This document shows positions 55,481 through 64,000 of a stretch of DNA of 64,000 nucleotides, piece by piece (within the stretch, counting starts at the first letter, position 1; each line of letters opens with the position of its first letter). The DNA comes from Blastochloris viridis (lineage in GTDB: Bacteria > Pseudomonadota > Alphaproteobacteria > Rhizobiales > Xanthobacteraceae), in the NCBI RefSeq assembly GCF_001402875.1, contig NZ_CP012946.1, positions 536,001-600,000 on the forward strand. Reading direction: 5' to 3'. The translations under genes and the position numbers were made by a program. The notes beneath the pieces were generated by a model. It was not told where the DNA came from, did no database searches, and saw only the letters and a list, made by a program, of their open reading frames with translations.

Positions 55481-56638
55481 TCACGACGGCGCCGTCCGCG
55501 AAATGGGCAGCTTCAGCACGAAACAGGCGCCGTGGCCGTTGCCGCCGGGGTCCACCGTCAGGTCGCCGCCATGGTTCTGCGCGATGGTGCGCGAGATGGC
55601 GAGGCCGAGGCCGAGCCCGGTGCGCTTGGAGGTGACGAAGGCGCGGAACAGGTTCGGCACCGCGTCGGGCGGAATGCCGGGACCGTTGTCCTCGACCGCC
55701 ATCTCCACCATGTCGTCGCAGGTGCGGGTGGTGACCTGCACCTCGGGCGAGTCGACGTTCTTGACCACCTCCAGCGCGTTGCGCACCAGATTGACCACGA
55801 TCTGCTGGATCTGGACCGGGTCGACCAGCACCTGCGGCAGGTTGTCGGTGAGCGCGCGTGTCATGCGGGTGCCACGGCGGTGGCCGAGCAGCGTCAGTTC
55901 CACCGCGTCGTCGACCAGCGGGTTGAGGTCGAGCAGGCGGCGCTCGGGCTCGCGCTTCTCGACGAACTGGCGCATGCGCTGGATGATGTTGCCGGCGCGC
56001 TCGGCTTCGCGCACCGCCTTGTCGAGAATGAGCTTGGTGTTCTCGGAGAAGCCGCTGCTGCCGCCCAGCCGCGCCGTCTCCCGCGCATTGGCGCGCGAAA
56101 TCGCCTGCAGATAGAGCATGACCGCGGTGAGCGGCTGGTTGAGTTCGTGCGCCAGCGCCGCGCCCATCTCGTCCATCGCCGACACCCGCGCCATGTGCAG
56201 CAGGTCGGTCTGCAACTGGTTCAGCCGCTGTTCGGCCTCCTTGCGGGGGCGAAGGTCGCTCAGGAAGCCGACGAACTGGCGGCCTTCAGGGGTGATGGCC
56301 TCGCCCACCGACAACTCGACCGGGAACGAGGTGCCGTTGCGATGCTGGCCGCGCACCTCCCGCCCGATGCCGATGATCTTGCGGACGCCGGTTGTCAGAT
56401 AATTGGCGACGTAATCGTCGTGTTTGGAGGCGTAGTCCTCCGGCATCAGGATGCTGATGTTGTGGCCGCGGACCTCGTCTTCGTTCCAGCCGAACAGCTT
56501 CTCGCATGCCTGATTGAACACAAGGATGCTCCCGCTCTCGTCGATGACGACGATGCCATCGACGGCGGTGTCGAGCACGCTGTCCAAGCGGGCGTCGGAC
56601 ACGGAACGCGGGTTGACGAAGGCGTGGATGAGACTCAC
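55481..56638 (-). CDS. fixL: Oxygen-sensing histidine kinase FixL, soluble single-PAS form
   Basis: A 385-residue kinase with one haem PAS domain (about 18-130). The proximal haem ligand is His73 in ASKHDDYV and the distal arginine is Arg93 in IIGIGREVRG; the 20-residue spacing equals that of the B. japonicum protein (His200/Arg220). The kinase core has phospho-His164 (GAALAHELNQPLTAVM), N-box (VNLVRNALE), DNGPGIP and GLGLGLAIS. There is no membrane helix and no second PAS, so it is shorter than classical FixL. Deoxy-haem should activate autophosphorylation. Confidence 0.94.
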   Translation of the reverse strand: MSLIHAFVNPRSVSDARLDSVLDTAVDGIVVIDESGSILVFNQACEKLFGWNEDEVRGHNISILMPEDYASKHDDYVANYLTTGVRKIIGIGREVRGQHRNGTSFPVELSVGEAITPEGRQFVGFLSDLRPRKEAEQRLNQLQTDLLHMARVSAMDEMGAALAHELNQPLTAVMLYLQAISRANARETARLGGSSGFSENTKLILDKAVREAERAGNIIQRMRQFVEKREPERRLLDLNPLVDDAVELTLLGHRRGTRMTRALTDNLPQVLVDPVQIQQIVVNLVRNALEVVKNVDSPEVQVTTRTCDDMVEMAVEDNGPGIPPDAVPNLFRAFVTSKRTGLGLGLAISRTIAQNHGGDLTVDPGGNGHGACFVLKLPISRTAPS

Positions 56639-56707
56639 TCCTTAGGTTAAATTCCTAGTTCGAATCTGGCCCGTCCTGGCGTCGACCGCAAGTGCTTGCA
56701 ACAGCGC

Positions 56708-56740
56708 GGCTATGCCGATTTCGGCGGGATCGGCATAGCC
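56708..56740. other. Perfect 12-bp stem in the fixL-bioM gap
   Basis: GGCTATGCCGAT (56708-56719) pairs with ATCGGCATAGCC (56729-56740) around a 9-base loop, midway in the 322-base divergent region. No T run follows. It could be an operator or a structured leader. Confidence 0.5.
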
Positions 56741-56960
56741 CAGGGTGCCCGGCGCGCTAAAGTTCAAGGTGTCGCGCCCGGAGGTCCGCAACACCCCTGA
56801 TCGGACTGCCCGCTATGGAGGATACGCTGGCGCGCGCTAGCGGATTACCGATCCATGCGTTTTTGCCCGGTCGGTGCCGGCCGGCCGCCGCCGGCACGGG
56901 GCGGTGGCGCAGCTGCGCTGCGCCGGCTATGACCGGCCATCGCCGCCTGCAAGGGTTATC

Positions 56961-57677
56961 ATGCGCTCGCCCGATCCGTCCCCGCCCGAAGCCGCAACGC
57001 CCAAGGTCGCGTTCGAGGGCGCCTGCGTCACGATCGAGGATCGTGCCATCCTGCTTTCGACCACGCTCACCCTCGCCGAACGGCGGGTCGCCATCATCGG
57101 CGCCAACGGCTCGGGCAAGAGCACGTTCGCCCGCCTGGTCAACGGCCTGATTGCGCCGACCGCCGGCCGCGTCACCGTCGATGGTCTCGACACCGTCGCC
57201 GATGCCGCCAAGGTTCGCCGCACCGTCGGCTTCGTGTTCCAGAACCCCGACAACCAGATCGTCTTTCCGATGGTGTCGGAGGACGTCGCGTTCGGCCTGA
57301 AGAATGTCGGCCTTGCCAAGGCTGAGATTCCGGCCCGCATCGCCGCTGAGCTCGGGCGATTCGGCATCGCCCATCTCGCCGAGCGCGCCAGCCATTCGCT
57401 GTCGGGCGGCGAAAAGCAGATGGTGGCGCTGTGCTCGGTGCTGGTGATGCGGCCAAGGCTGATTGTGTTCGACGAGCCGACCACGCTGCTCGACCTGAAC
57501 AACCGCAACCGCCTGCGCGCGGCCATCGCGGCGCTGCCGCAGTCGGCCATCGTCGTCACCCACGATCTCGATCTGATCGGTGAGTTCGACCGGGTGCTGG
57601 TGATCGAGGACGGCCGGGTGGCGGCGGACGATGCGCCGGCCGCCGCCGTCCCCTGGTATGTGGGGCGGGCGTCGTGA
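56961..57677 (+). CDS. bioM: Biotin ECF transporter ATPase BioM
   Basis: A 238-residue ABC ATPase of the energizing module. It shows Walker A IIGANGSGKSTFARL, Q-loop VFQNPDNQIVFPMV, signature LSGGEKQM, Walker B LIVFDEPTTLL and switch His in VVTHDLDLI. AAGGG lies before ATG 56961, excluding a longer frame. Its stop overlaps the bioN start (GTGA), and bioY is in the same orientation, which fixes the substrate as biotin. Confidence 0.93.
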   Translation: MRSPDPSPPEAATPKVAFEGACVTIEDRAILLSTTLTLAERRVAIIGANGSGKSTFARLVNGLIAPTAGRVTVDGLDTVADAAKVRRTVGFVFQNPDNQIVFPMVSEDVAFGLKNVGLAKAEIPARIAAELGRFGIAHLAERASHSLSGGEKQMVALCSVLVMRPRLIVFDEPTTLLDLNNRNRLRAAIAALPQSAIVVTHDLDLIGEFDRVLVIEDGRVAADDAPAAAVPWYVGRAS

Positions 57678-58288
57678 CCCCGCTTTATTTCCCCGGCGAC
57701 AGCGTGCTGCACCGGGCCCCGGCGGGGGTGAAGCTGCTGGCGCTGGCCGGGCTCGGCACTGCGCTGTTCCTTACCACGGCGCTATGGATTCTCGTGCCGG
57801 CGGCGGTGGTGGCGGCGGCGGTGCTGGCCGCGCTGCGGCCGCCGCGTGAGCGGGTGCGCCGCCAGCTCGCCGGCGTGGCGGTGCTGATCGCGGTGGTGGC
57901 GGTGCTGGCGGCGCTGTCGAGCGGGCTCCACCATGGCGCGGTGGTGGCGTCGCGGTTTTCGGCGCTGGTGGTGGCGGCGCTGGTGGTGACGCTGTCGACC
58001 CGCAGCGCCGACATGCTGGAGGCGATCGAGCGCGCGCTGGCGCCGCTCGACCGCCGTGGTCTGGTCGACGCCGCGCGGGTGTCGCTGGCGGTGTCGCTGG
58101 TGCTGCGCTTCGTGCCGGGCATCCTCGGCCATTACCGCGAGGTGCGCGAGGCCCAGGCGGCGCGCGGGCTCGACGCCAATCCGCTGGCCTTGATCGTGCC
58201 GCTGGTGGTGCGCACGCTCAAGGACGCCGACGACGTCGCCGCCGCCATCGAGGCGCGCGGCTTTCCGCCCGCCCGGGCCGGCGACTGA
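57674..58288 (+). CDS. bioN: Biotin ECF transporter T-component BioN
   Basis: A 204-residue CbiQ-like membrane protein with about five helices and two Ala-Arg-Gly-type coupling motifs (AQAARGLDAN and AIEARGFPP) that dock on the ATPase. GTG start overlaps bioM. It joins BioM to the substrate-binding BioY. Confidence 0.92.
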   Translation: MTPLYFPGDSVLHRAPAGVKLLALAGLGTALFLTTALWILVPAAVVAAAVLAALRPPRERVRRQLAGVAVLIAVVAVLAALSSGLHHGAVVASRFSALVVAALVVTLSTRSADMLEAIERALAPLDRRGLVDAARVSLAVSLVLRFVPGILGHYREVREAQAARGLDANPLALIVPLVVRTLKDADDVAAAIEARGFPPARAGD

Positions 58289-58396
58289 CGGCGCCAGAAG
58301 CAAGGCTCGGGCGGAAAGAGGTCGGGCGGAAGAGCAAGCCTCGGGCGGATCGCGCAGCGCCGGTCGCTGCTCCCACCGCGCGCCGCGAATTTCCTG

Positions 58397-58461
58397 CAAG
58401 CCTCGCGGATCATGGGTCCCCTTCCCTCGCATCGCTTTTCGCGATGCTCGCCGGGGACGAC
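58397..58461. repeat. Half-copy of the 270-bp palindromic repeat
   Basis: CAAGCCTCGCGGATCATGGG is identical to the right arm of the 22967-23233 copy; the sequence then diverges but keeps the GGACGAC end. It lies in the 350-base bioN-bioY gap. Confidence 0.55.
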
Positions 58462-58483
58462 AGGTCGAGGTTCCGCGCACCAA

Positions 58484-58536
58484 CCTCGACGCGTCATCCG
58501 CGGGGCGAGCCGGCGCACCACCTCGACGCGTCATCC
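58484..58536. repeat. Two tandem CCTCGACGCGTCATCC units
   Basis: The 16-base unit recurs with a 37-base period (58484-58499 and 58521-58536), preceded each time by GCGCACCA. It lies upstream of bioY, with no known role. Confidence 0.55.
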
Positions 58537-58638
58537 TCGGGCGAGGCGCTGGAGGCGCCGAGAGGCGGCGCTGTGCGAAGGGCGAATTGCCGGCGGCGGC
58601 CGATCCGTGGTGTGGTGGGCGTTCTGTTCGGGGGCACC

Positions 58639-59196
58639 ATGACCATTCGCGACATCGTTCTCATTGCGCTGTTTGGCGCGATCATCGTGGCGTTCGGCGC
58701 GGTGCCGGCGATTCCGGTCGCCGGCATTCCGGTGCCGATCACGCTGCAGAACCTCGCGGTGATGCTGGCGGGTGCGGTGCTCGGCCCCAAGCGCGGCGCC
58801 GCCGCCACCGCGCTGCTGATTTTGCTGGTGGCGCTGGGGTTGCCGGTGCTGTCGGGCGGTCGCGGCGGGCTCGGCGTGCTGCTGGGCCCCTCCGGCGGCT
58901 TTTTGATCGGCTTCGTTGCCGCCGCCTACACCATCGGCTGGCTGGTCGCCCGGTTCGGCCAGGGCCGCGGTCCGGGGTGGCAGCGGGCGGCGGTCGTCAG
59001 TCTTGCCTGCGTGGTCGGCGGCATCGGCGCCTGCTACGCGCTCGGCATTCCCTGGTTGGCGTTCTCCGCCGGGCTGTCGCTCAAGACCGCGGCGCTGGGC
59101 TCGCTGGCGTTCGTGCCGGGCGACCTCGCCAAGGCGGTGGTCGCCGGGCTGGTCGCCCACGGCGTGCGCCGGGTCTATCCGATCCCGCTGAAATAA
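58639..59196 (+). CDS. bioY: Biotin transporter substrate-binding component BioY
   Basis: A 185-residue S-component with about six membrane helices and the biotin-pocket signatures VPITLQNLAVMLAGAVLGPK and GPSGGFLIGF. It binds biotin with high affinity and works with BioMN. The ATG at 58639 excludes an upstream open frame through the repeats. Confidence 0.94.
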   Translation: MTIRDIVLIALFGAIIVAFGAVPAIPVAGIPVPITLQNLAVMLAGAVLGPKRGAAATALLILLVALGLPVLSGGRGGLGVLLGPSGGFLIGFVAAAYTIGWLVARFGQGRGPGWQRAAVVSLACVVGGIGACYALGIPWLAFSAGLSLKTAALGSLAFVPGDLAKAVVAGLVAHGVRRVYPIPLK

Positions 59197-59197
59197 C

Positions 59198-60469
59198 TCA
59201 GGATGTCCGGCCGATCGCCTGCCAGCCGATGTCGCGGCGGCAAAAGCCGCCCGGCCAATCGATGCGGTCGACCGCGGCATAGGCCTTCGCCTGCGCCTGC
59301 TCGATGCTCGGCGCCATCGCGGTGACGCCGAGCACGCGGCCGCCGGCGGCGACGATGTCCTCGCCCCGCCGCGCCGTGCCGGCGTGGAACACCACCACGT
59401 CGAGGTCGCCGGCGGCGGCCTTGTCGAGGCCGCGGATAATCGAGCCCGAGGTCTCGATGTGGCCGGGATAGCCGTTTGCCGCCAGCACCACGGTGAGGGC
59501 GGGGGCGTCGTACCAGCGCAGCTCGATGTCTGCCAGCGTGCCGTCGCGGGCGGCGGCCAGCGCCGGCAGCAGGTCGGAGATCAGCCGCATCATCAGCACC
59601 TGACACTCCGGATCGCCGAACCGGACATTGTATTCGATCAGCTTGGGGCCGGCGGGGCCGACCATCAGGCCGGCATAGAGGATGCCCTTGAACGGGCAGC
59701 CCTTGTCCGCCATCGCCTTGAGGGTCGGGCGGATGATGGTCGCCATGGTGTCCTCGACCATGGCCTTGGTCATCACCGGCGCCGGCGAATAGGCGCCCAT
59801 GCCGCCGGTGTTGGGACCCTCATCGCCGTCGAAGGCGCGCTTGTGGTCCTGGGCGGTGGCGAGCGGCAGCGCGGTGACGCCATCGCTGAGCACGAAGAAC
59901 GAGGCTTCCTCGCCCTCCAGGACCTCCTCGATCACCACCTCGGCGCCGGCAGCGCCGGCGAACAGGTGGTCGATGGCGGCCTCCGCCTCCTCGATGGTCG
60001 CGGCGACCACCACGCCCTTGCCGGCGGCAAGCCCGTCGGCTTTGACCACGATCGGCGCGCCGTGCCGGCGGACATAGGCCTTGGCGGGCTGTGCGGCGTC
60101 GAAGCGGGCGTAATCGGCGGTGGGGATGCCGGCGTCGCGGCACAGGTCCTTGGTGAAGCCCTTGGAGCCTTCGAGCCGGGCTGCCGCCTTGGTCGGGCCG
60201 AACGCCTTGATGCCGGCGGCCTCGAGGTCGTCGACCAGGCCGGCGACCAGCGGCGCCTCGGGGCCGACCACCACGAGGTCGATGCTCTTGACCCGGCAGA
60301 ACGCGATCACCGCGGCATGGTCGGCCGGGTCGAGCGCGATGCAGGCTGCCTCCTCGGCAATGCCGGGGTTGCCCGGCGCGCAATAGAGCCGGGTCAGCCG
60401 CGGGCTCGCCGCCAGCTTCCAGGCCAGCGCATGTTCGCGGCCGCCCGAGCCGATCAGAAGGACATTCAT
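59198..60469 (-). CDS. purD: Phosphoribosylamine-glycine ligase
   Basis: Second step of purine synthesis: joins glycine to phosphoribosylamine using ATP. The 423-residue ATP-grasp enzyme starts [19 protein letters not shown] and has [30 protein letters not shown] and [14 protein letters not shown]. Its stop is one base from the convergent bioY stop. Confidence 0.96.
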   Translation of the reverse strand: MNVLLIGSGGREHALAWKLAASPRLTRLYCAPGNPGIAEEAACIALDPADHAAVIAFCRVKSIDLVVVGPEAPLVAGLVDDLEAAGIKAFGPTKAAARLEGSKGFTKDLCRDAGIPTADYARFDAAQPAKAYVRRHGAPIVVKADGLAAGKGVVVAATIEEAEAAIDHLFAGAAGAEVVIEEVLEGEEASFFVLSDGVTALPLATAQDHKRAFDGDEGPNTGGMGAYSPAPVMTKAMVEDTMATIIRPTLKAMADKGCPFKGILYAGLMVGPAGPKLIEYNVRFGDPECQVLMMRLISDLLPALAAARDGTLADIELRWYDAPALTVVLAANGYPGHIETSGSIIRGLDKAAAGDLDVVVFHAGTARRGEDIVAAGGRVLGVTAMAPSIEQAQAKAYAAVDRIDWPGGFCRRDIGWQAIGRTS

Positions 60470-60644
60470 GTTGACTCACTCCCGCTCCGGCGGAGGGGTA
60501 GCGGGCAGGGCGGCGGACTGCAAGCCCGCTGCGGCAGTGCACCGGTGGCGCTGCGCTTTACGCGGACGGGGAAGCGGCTACAGGATTGTAACCGCCCGCC
60601 GAGGTGGGCAGAATTCCGCATAACGCGGGAAAGGACATTCGAAA

Positions 60645-61598
60645 ATGGATCGTCTCGTCACGGTGTTCGGGGGGTCGGGCTTCGTTGGGCGCCACGCGGT
60701 GCGGGCGCTGGCGCGGGCCGGCTGGCGGGTGCGTGCCGCGGTGCGGCGCCCGGACCTCGCCGGGCATCTGCAGCCGCTCGGCTCGGTCGGCCAGATCACC
60801 GCCATCCAGGCCAATCTGCGCGATGCGGATTCGGTCCGCCGCGCGGTCGAGGGCTCGGAGGCGGTGGTCAACGCCGTCGGCATCCTGTTCGAGACCGGCC
60901 GCCAGCGGTTCGGCTCGGTCCACGCCCAGGGCGCCGGCACGGTGGCCGAGGCGGCTGCGGCGGTCGGCGCGCGCATGGTGCACATCTCGGCGATCGGCGC
61001 CGACGCTGCGTCGGGCTCGATCTACGCCCGCACCAAGGCCGAGGGCGAGGCCAAGGTTATTGCGGCGGCGCCGGGCGCGGTGATTCTGCGGCCCTCCATC
61101 GTGTTCGGCCCGGAGGACGGCTTCTTCAACCTGTTCGCCAGCCTCGCCCGCATCTCGCCGGTGCTGCCGCTGGTCGGCGGCGGCACCACCTGCTTCCAGC
61201 CGGTCTATGCTGGCGACGTCGCCAAAGCGGTGGTGAAGGGGGCGGATGGCCAGGCGGCGCCCGCCGTCTACGAGCTCGGCGGCCCGGAGGTGAAGACCTT
61301 CCGCGAACTGTTGGAGCTGATCCTGAACATCACCGGCCGCAAGCGGCTGTTGGTGCCGCTGCCGTTCTGGGTGGCCTATCTCCAGGCCTCGGTGCTGCAA
61401 TATCTGCCGAACCCGCTGATGACGCCGGACCAGGTGACGCTGCTCAAGACCAACAACATCGTCTCGCACGCCGCGATCGATTCGGGCCGCACGCTGGAGG
61501 GGCTCGGCATCCAGCCCACCGCGCTGCTCACCATCCTGCCGAGCTATCTGTCGCGGTTCCGCCGCACCGGCCAGTTCGCCGGCTCGTCGGCGGTCTGA
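60645..61598 (+). CDS. Complex I NDUFA9-like NAD(P)-binding protein
   Basis: A 317-residue atypical short-chain dehydrogenase. The Rossmann motif VTVFGGSGFVGRHAVRALAR is clear, with a YxxxK-like YARTKAEGEAK and AGDVAKAVVKG. Alphaproteobacterial homologues are ancestral to the NDUFA9 accessory subunit of mitochondrial complex I; a structural or quinone-synthesis role has been proposed. It converges with uppP, a conserved neighbourhood. Confidence 0.9.
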   Translation: MDRLVTVFGGSGFVGRHAVRALARAGWRVRAAVRRPDLAGHLQPLGSVGQITAIQANLRDADSVRRAVEGSEAVVNAVGILFETGRQRFGSVHAQGAGTVAEAAAAVGARMVHISAIGADAASGSIYARTKAEGEAKVIAAAPGAVILRPSIVFGPEDGFFNLFASLARISPVLPLVGGGTTCFQPVYAGDVAKAVVKGADGQAAPAVYELGGPEVKTFRELLELILNITGRKRLLVPLPFWVAYLQASVLQYLPNPLMTPDQVTLLKTNNIVSHAAIDSGRTLEGLGIQPTALLTILPSYLSRFRRTGQFAGSSAV

Positions 61599-61725
61599 CA
61601 CGGTTTCGGCGTTCGCGGCGCGATCTGGCGACGCCGCCTCGCGCCGGCGGTTACGTTGTTACCGGCGGGCAGTGTTACCGGGGGGCAGTGGCGGGGCGGC
61701 GCGCCCCGCCACGCTCGGCGCCGGC

Positions 61726-62532
61726 TCATCCCACCAGCCACAGCGCCAGCAGGCCGGCCGTTCCCGCGGCGATGCGGTAATAGGCGAACGGCGCGAAGCC
61801 GTGGCGGGAGATGAAGTCGAGCAGCGATTTCACCACCAGCACCGCGGCGCAGAACGCGGCGACGAAGCCGACGAAGATCAGGAGGCCGTGGTCGACATCG
61901 AGCGTCGACCAGTTCTTGTAAAGGTCGTAGCTGAAGGCGCCGGCCATGGTCGGCAAGGCGAGGAAGAACGAGAATTCGGCGGCGGCGCGCTTGTCGACCC
62001 CGAGCAACATGGCGCCGACGATGGTGGCGCCCGAGCGCGACACGCCGGGGATCATCGCCACGGTCTGGCAACAGCCGATATAGAAGCAGGTCAGCGGCGA
62101 CAGCGCGGTGGCGTCGTGGTGGCGCGGCGTCAAGGTCAGGCGGTCGACGATCAGCAGCGCCACGCCGCCGACGATCAGGCTGACGCAGATCAGTGCCGGC
62201 GTATGGAACAGCACAGTTTTGATAAAGCCGTGCGCGGCAACGCCGATCAGCGCCGCCGGCAGGAATCCGGCGACGATGCCGATGACGAACCGCCGCGCCG
62301 CAGGGTCTGTCCGCAAGCGCATCGCAATGCCGGTAAACTTGGCGAAGTAGACCACCAAGATCGCCAGGATCGCGCCGAGCTGGATCAGGACCTCGAAGGT
62401 CTTTCCCGGCGAGTCAAAGCCGAGAAAATGCCCGGCGAGCAACAGATGTCCAGTGGATGAGACCGGTAAGAATTCGGTAAGACCTTCGAGAAGTCCGAGG
62501 CAGGTCGCTTCGATCAGATCGCCGAGCGTCAT
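61726..62532 (-). CDS. uppP: Undecaprenyl-diphosphatase UppP (BacA)
   Basis: Recycles undecaprenyl diphosphate to the monophosphate carrier for cell-wall synthesis. The 268-residue polytopic membrane protein has [20 protein letters not shown] and [17 protein letters not shown], the two active-site motifs. Length and topology are normal. Confidence 0.95.
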   Translation of the reverse strand: MTLGDLIEATCLGLLEGLTEFLPVSSTGHLLLAGHFLGFDSPGKTFEVLIQLGAILAILVVYFAKFTGIAMRLRTDPAARRFVIGIVAGFLPAALIGVAAHGFIKTVLFHTPALICVSLIVGGVALLIVDRLTLTPRHHDATALSPLTCFYIGCCQTVAMIPGVSRSGATIVGAMLLGVDKRAAAEFSFFLALPTMAGAFSYDLYKNWSTLDVDHGLLIFVGFVAAFCAAVLVVKSLLDFISRHGFAPFAYYRIAAGTAGLLALWLVG

Positions 62533-62807
62533 ATGTCACCCTTGGCCGGCGGGCTCAGCAGGCAGGATGCGGCTGAACCGGCACGCCGTTCTTCCATAGC
62601 CGCAAGCTTTACTGCAAGCATTTCCCCCATTGCTCCGGGGCTGGGCGGCAATGGTACCGTTGACGCTCCTCCAGCCCGCGGTTATAGAGCCAGCGTGCGA
62701 GTTGCGGCCCGGCACGCCGGCGAGCCGGGAAGCTCGCGTGAGCGATCCAGATAAGCAGCCCTGCAGGCGCGGCGTCGGGCCGCATCGAAAGGCACAGGAT
62801 TCCAGGA

Positions 62808-63074
62808 ATGGCCAATACCAGTTCCGCTAAGAAAGCGGCCCGTAAGATCGCCCGGCGGACCGCGATCAACAAGATGCGGCGCACCCGGGTGCGCACCGCG
62901 GTGCGCAAGGTCGAAGACGCGCTCGCCAAGGGCGATGCCGTCGGCGCCGTTGCCGCGCTCAAGCTCGCCGAGCCGGAGATCATGCGCTCGGTCGGCAAGG
63001 GCATCCTGCACCGCAACACCGCCGCCCGCAAAGTGTCGCGCCTGACCAAGCGGGTGAAGAAGATCGGCGCCTGA
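62808..63074 (+). CDS. rpsT: 30S ribosomal protein S20
   Basis: An 88-residue basic helical ribosomal protein: [20 protein letters not shown] and [20 protein letters not shown] are diagnostic. It is monocistronic and ends before a strong terminator. In many Hyphomicrobiales rpsT lies just upstream of dnaA. Confidence 0.96.
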   Translation: MANTSSAKKAARKIARRTAINKMRRTRVRTAVRKVEDALAKGDAVGAVAALKLAEPEIMRSVGKGILHRNTAARKVSRLTKRVKKIGA

Positions 63075-63147
63075 CGCCGTCGGTCGGCCGGGCCCGCATC
63101 GCGACGATGGGCGGGTCTGTTCCAGAACGGAACACCAAATCAAAAAA

Positions 63148-63178
63148 GGGCGCCGGAGCTGGTCTCCGGCGCCCTTTT
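63148..63178 (+). terminator. Rho-independent terminator of rpsT
   Basis: GGGCGCCGGAG (63148-63158) and CTCCGGCGCCC (63164-63174) form a perfect 11-bp stem with a 5-base loop followed by TTTT. A6 on the left side could make it work in both directions. Confidence 0.9.
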
Positions 63179-64000
63179 GCGTTGGGCGGGCCCCGATCGG
63201 GTGCCAAATCGGCTTAATCTGCGTTTACCCTATTGACACACTTTTCGGAATTTCCGGCTTTTTGCGCGGCGCAGTAGCGTTGGGGGCTCGGCTCGCCCGC
63301 ACAAATTTTCTATATGTAGGACAAGAGCTTGGACCCTAAGGGCGATGGGGGGGTCGGGCCGGGACCCGGTTTGGGGGCAAGGCAAAGCTGGTGTAGCCGT
63401 ATCGTGGCCGGGCCGGTCGGGGGGGCGTCCTCCCCAGGATTCCAACAGAGTCCTCAGCGATTTGCCGGCTGAGCATCGGGCCGCGACGACCGCTTTCGTT
63501 TCGGGTGCGGTTCGGCCGCATCGCCAGTCCGGTTGCGAAGGGCGGGAGGCGTGTTAAGACTCCGTTCACCTGGGGGCGATCCACAGGTGAGTTTGTGTGG
63601 GACCAGATTTTTTTGAGTCGGATGCGGGGAGCTTTTTATGATGATTCGAATTTCTGCCAGGGTCTTGTGCATGGCGTAAGAATTCTGTGAGCGTTCTACT
63701 CGAACGTTTGTTCGGTAGATGATTGACCGGTCGCAAGACGGCGATTGGATTCATTCAAATCGACATACCAAGTAAAAAGAGCTGCGCGTTGTTGCAGCCG
63801 GGGGAACACTATGTCCGTGATTATCGGGAGCCGCACCCTCCGCGCGGCCGCCGCGCTGACGGCCCAGGTTGCGAACGCTGATAGGCTCAGTTGGACGCGG
63901 CTCCGGCTCGACGTGGGCGCCGAGTGCACCGCCGGCGGACGAGGTGGCGGCGGCGGGCCCGGGATCCGGTCCGGCACCTAACGCGTGACATCAACCGGCG
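63179..64000. promoter_or_regulatory. Long non-coding tail downstream of rpsT
   Basis: About 820 bases with lower GC and no convincing gene. It holds a CtrA-like TTAATCTGCGTTTACC (63214-63229, one mismatch to TTAA-N7-TTAAC), a GATCCACA similar to part of a DnaA box near 63575, and an AT-rich TTTTCTATATGTAGGA near 63307. A GTG at 63984 (GTGACATCAACCGGCG) may begin the next gene. Confidence 0.35.

Noticed and set aside
58484-58536. Tandem repeat as regulatory iterons of bioY
   Set aside because: Only two units, next to degenerate repeats, with no known regulator site; listed as a repeat only.
59384-61780. A 798-residue open frame across purD and the NDUFA9-like gene
   Set aside because: It is antisense to purD and out of frame with the next gene, and crosses their boundary.
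63745-63981. A short frame at the right end as the start of dnaA
   Set aside because: The translation does not resemble the DnaA N-terminus and stops at 63981.

Overview
The window reads as chromosome from a high-GC alphaproteobacterium of the order Hyphomicrobiales (Rhizobiales), probably a facultatively microaerobic or anaerobic relative of Rhodopseudomonas, Bradyrhizobium or Rhodoplanes. This rests on gene order and family content: rnd-lptC-lptA-lptB-rpoN-hpf-ptsN, Hsp20 with DUF1150, fixL-fixJ-receiver-fixK, bioMNY, the NDUFA9-like gene beside uppP, and rhizobial-type palindromic intergenic repeats. I assigned no species. Base composition is high in GC throughout, so almost every long gene carries open antisense frames; these were left out.

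Layout. 0-3 kb: a catalytic [FeFe] hydrogenase subunit closing an operon that begins outside the window, a strong terminator, and a class A beta-lactamase. 2.9-12.7 kb: a chemosensory cluster (soluble MCP, divergent STAS-cheY-cheA-cheW-mcp-cheW-cheR-cheB-cheD). 12.8-15 kb: Nudix hydrolase and a Wzz/GumC-like membrane protein. 15-22.4 kb: hsp20 and DUF1150, convergent with the ptsN/hpf/rpoN/lptBAC/rnd block. 22.4-32.2 kb: polyphosphate kinase 2, methylglyoxal synthase, a small secreted protein, a GGDEF-EAL protein, truA, a flavin-binding oxidoreductase-like protein and an FAD amine/amino-acid oxidase, separated by repeat-rich gaps. 32.5-35.5 kb: a TRAP transporter. 35.6-40.2 kb: lytic transglycosylase, small membrane protein and a PBP1A. 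40.2-41.4 kb: an IS110-family element. 41.5-46.5 kb: dapE, dapD, a HAD nucleotidase, argB and a DUF1036 protein. 47-50 kb: two LuxR-type regulators without luxI and a membrane-anchored DNA-binding-like protein. 50.4-56.6 kb: gyrB and the fixL/fixJ/receiver/fixK oxygen-sensing cascade. 57-62.5 kb: bioMNY, purD, NDUFA9-like gene and uppP. 62.8 kb: rpsT, then about 0.8 kb without a convincing gene.

How parts fit together: FixL has the haem-PAS histidine and distal arginine with the known spacing, so FixL to FixJ to FixK is probably a working oxygen cascade that could set expression of microaerobic functions, possibly including the hydrogenase. The che genes form one translationally coupled operon with two CheWs, an adaptation set (CheR, CheB, CheD) and a STAS protein in place of obvious flagellar neighbours. 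The lpt genes build the lipopolysaccharide export bridge, and rpoN/hpf/ptsN form the usual nitrogen and stress module.

The most unusual material is non-coding. (1) The IS110 element has a roughly 180-base leader with nested helices, as expected of a bridge RNA, and its loop carries heptamers complementary to both flanks of the insertion. (2) At least three unrelated dispersed repeats end exactly at the stop codons of five genes (truA, dapE, ppk2, a flavin-binding protein gene and a small membrane protein gene), so the repeat or its target duplication supplies the stop. (3) A 267-bp MITE-like element with 23-bp terminal inverted repeats is flanked by a 5-bp duplication. No tRNA, rRNA or CRISPR array was seen.
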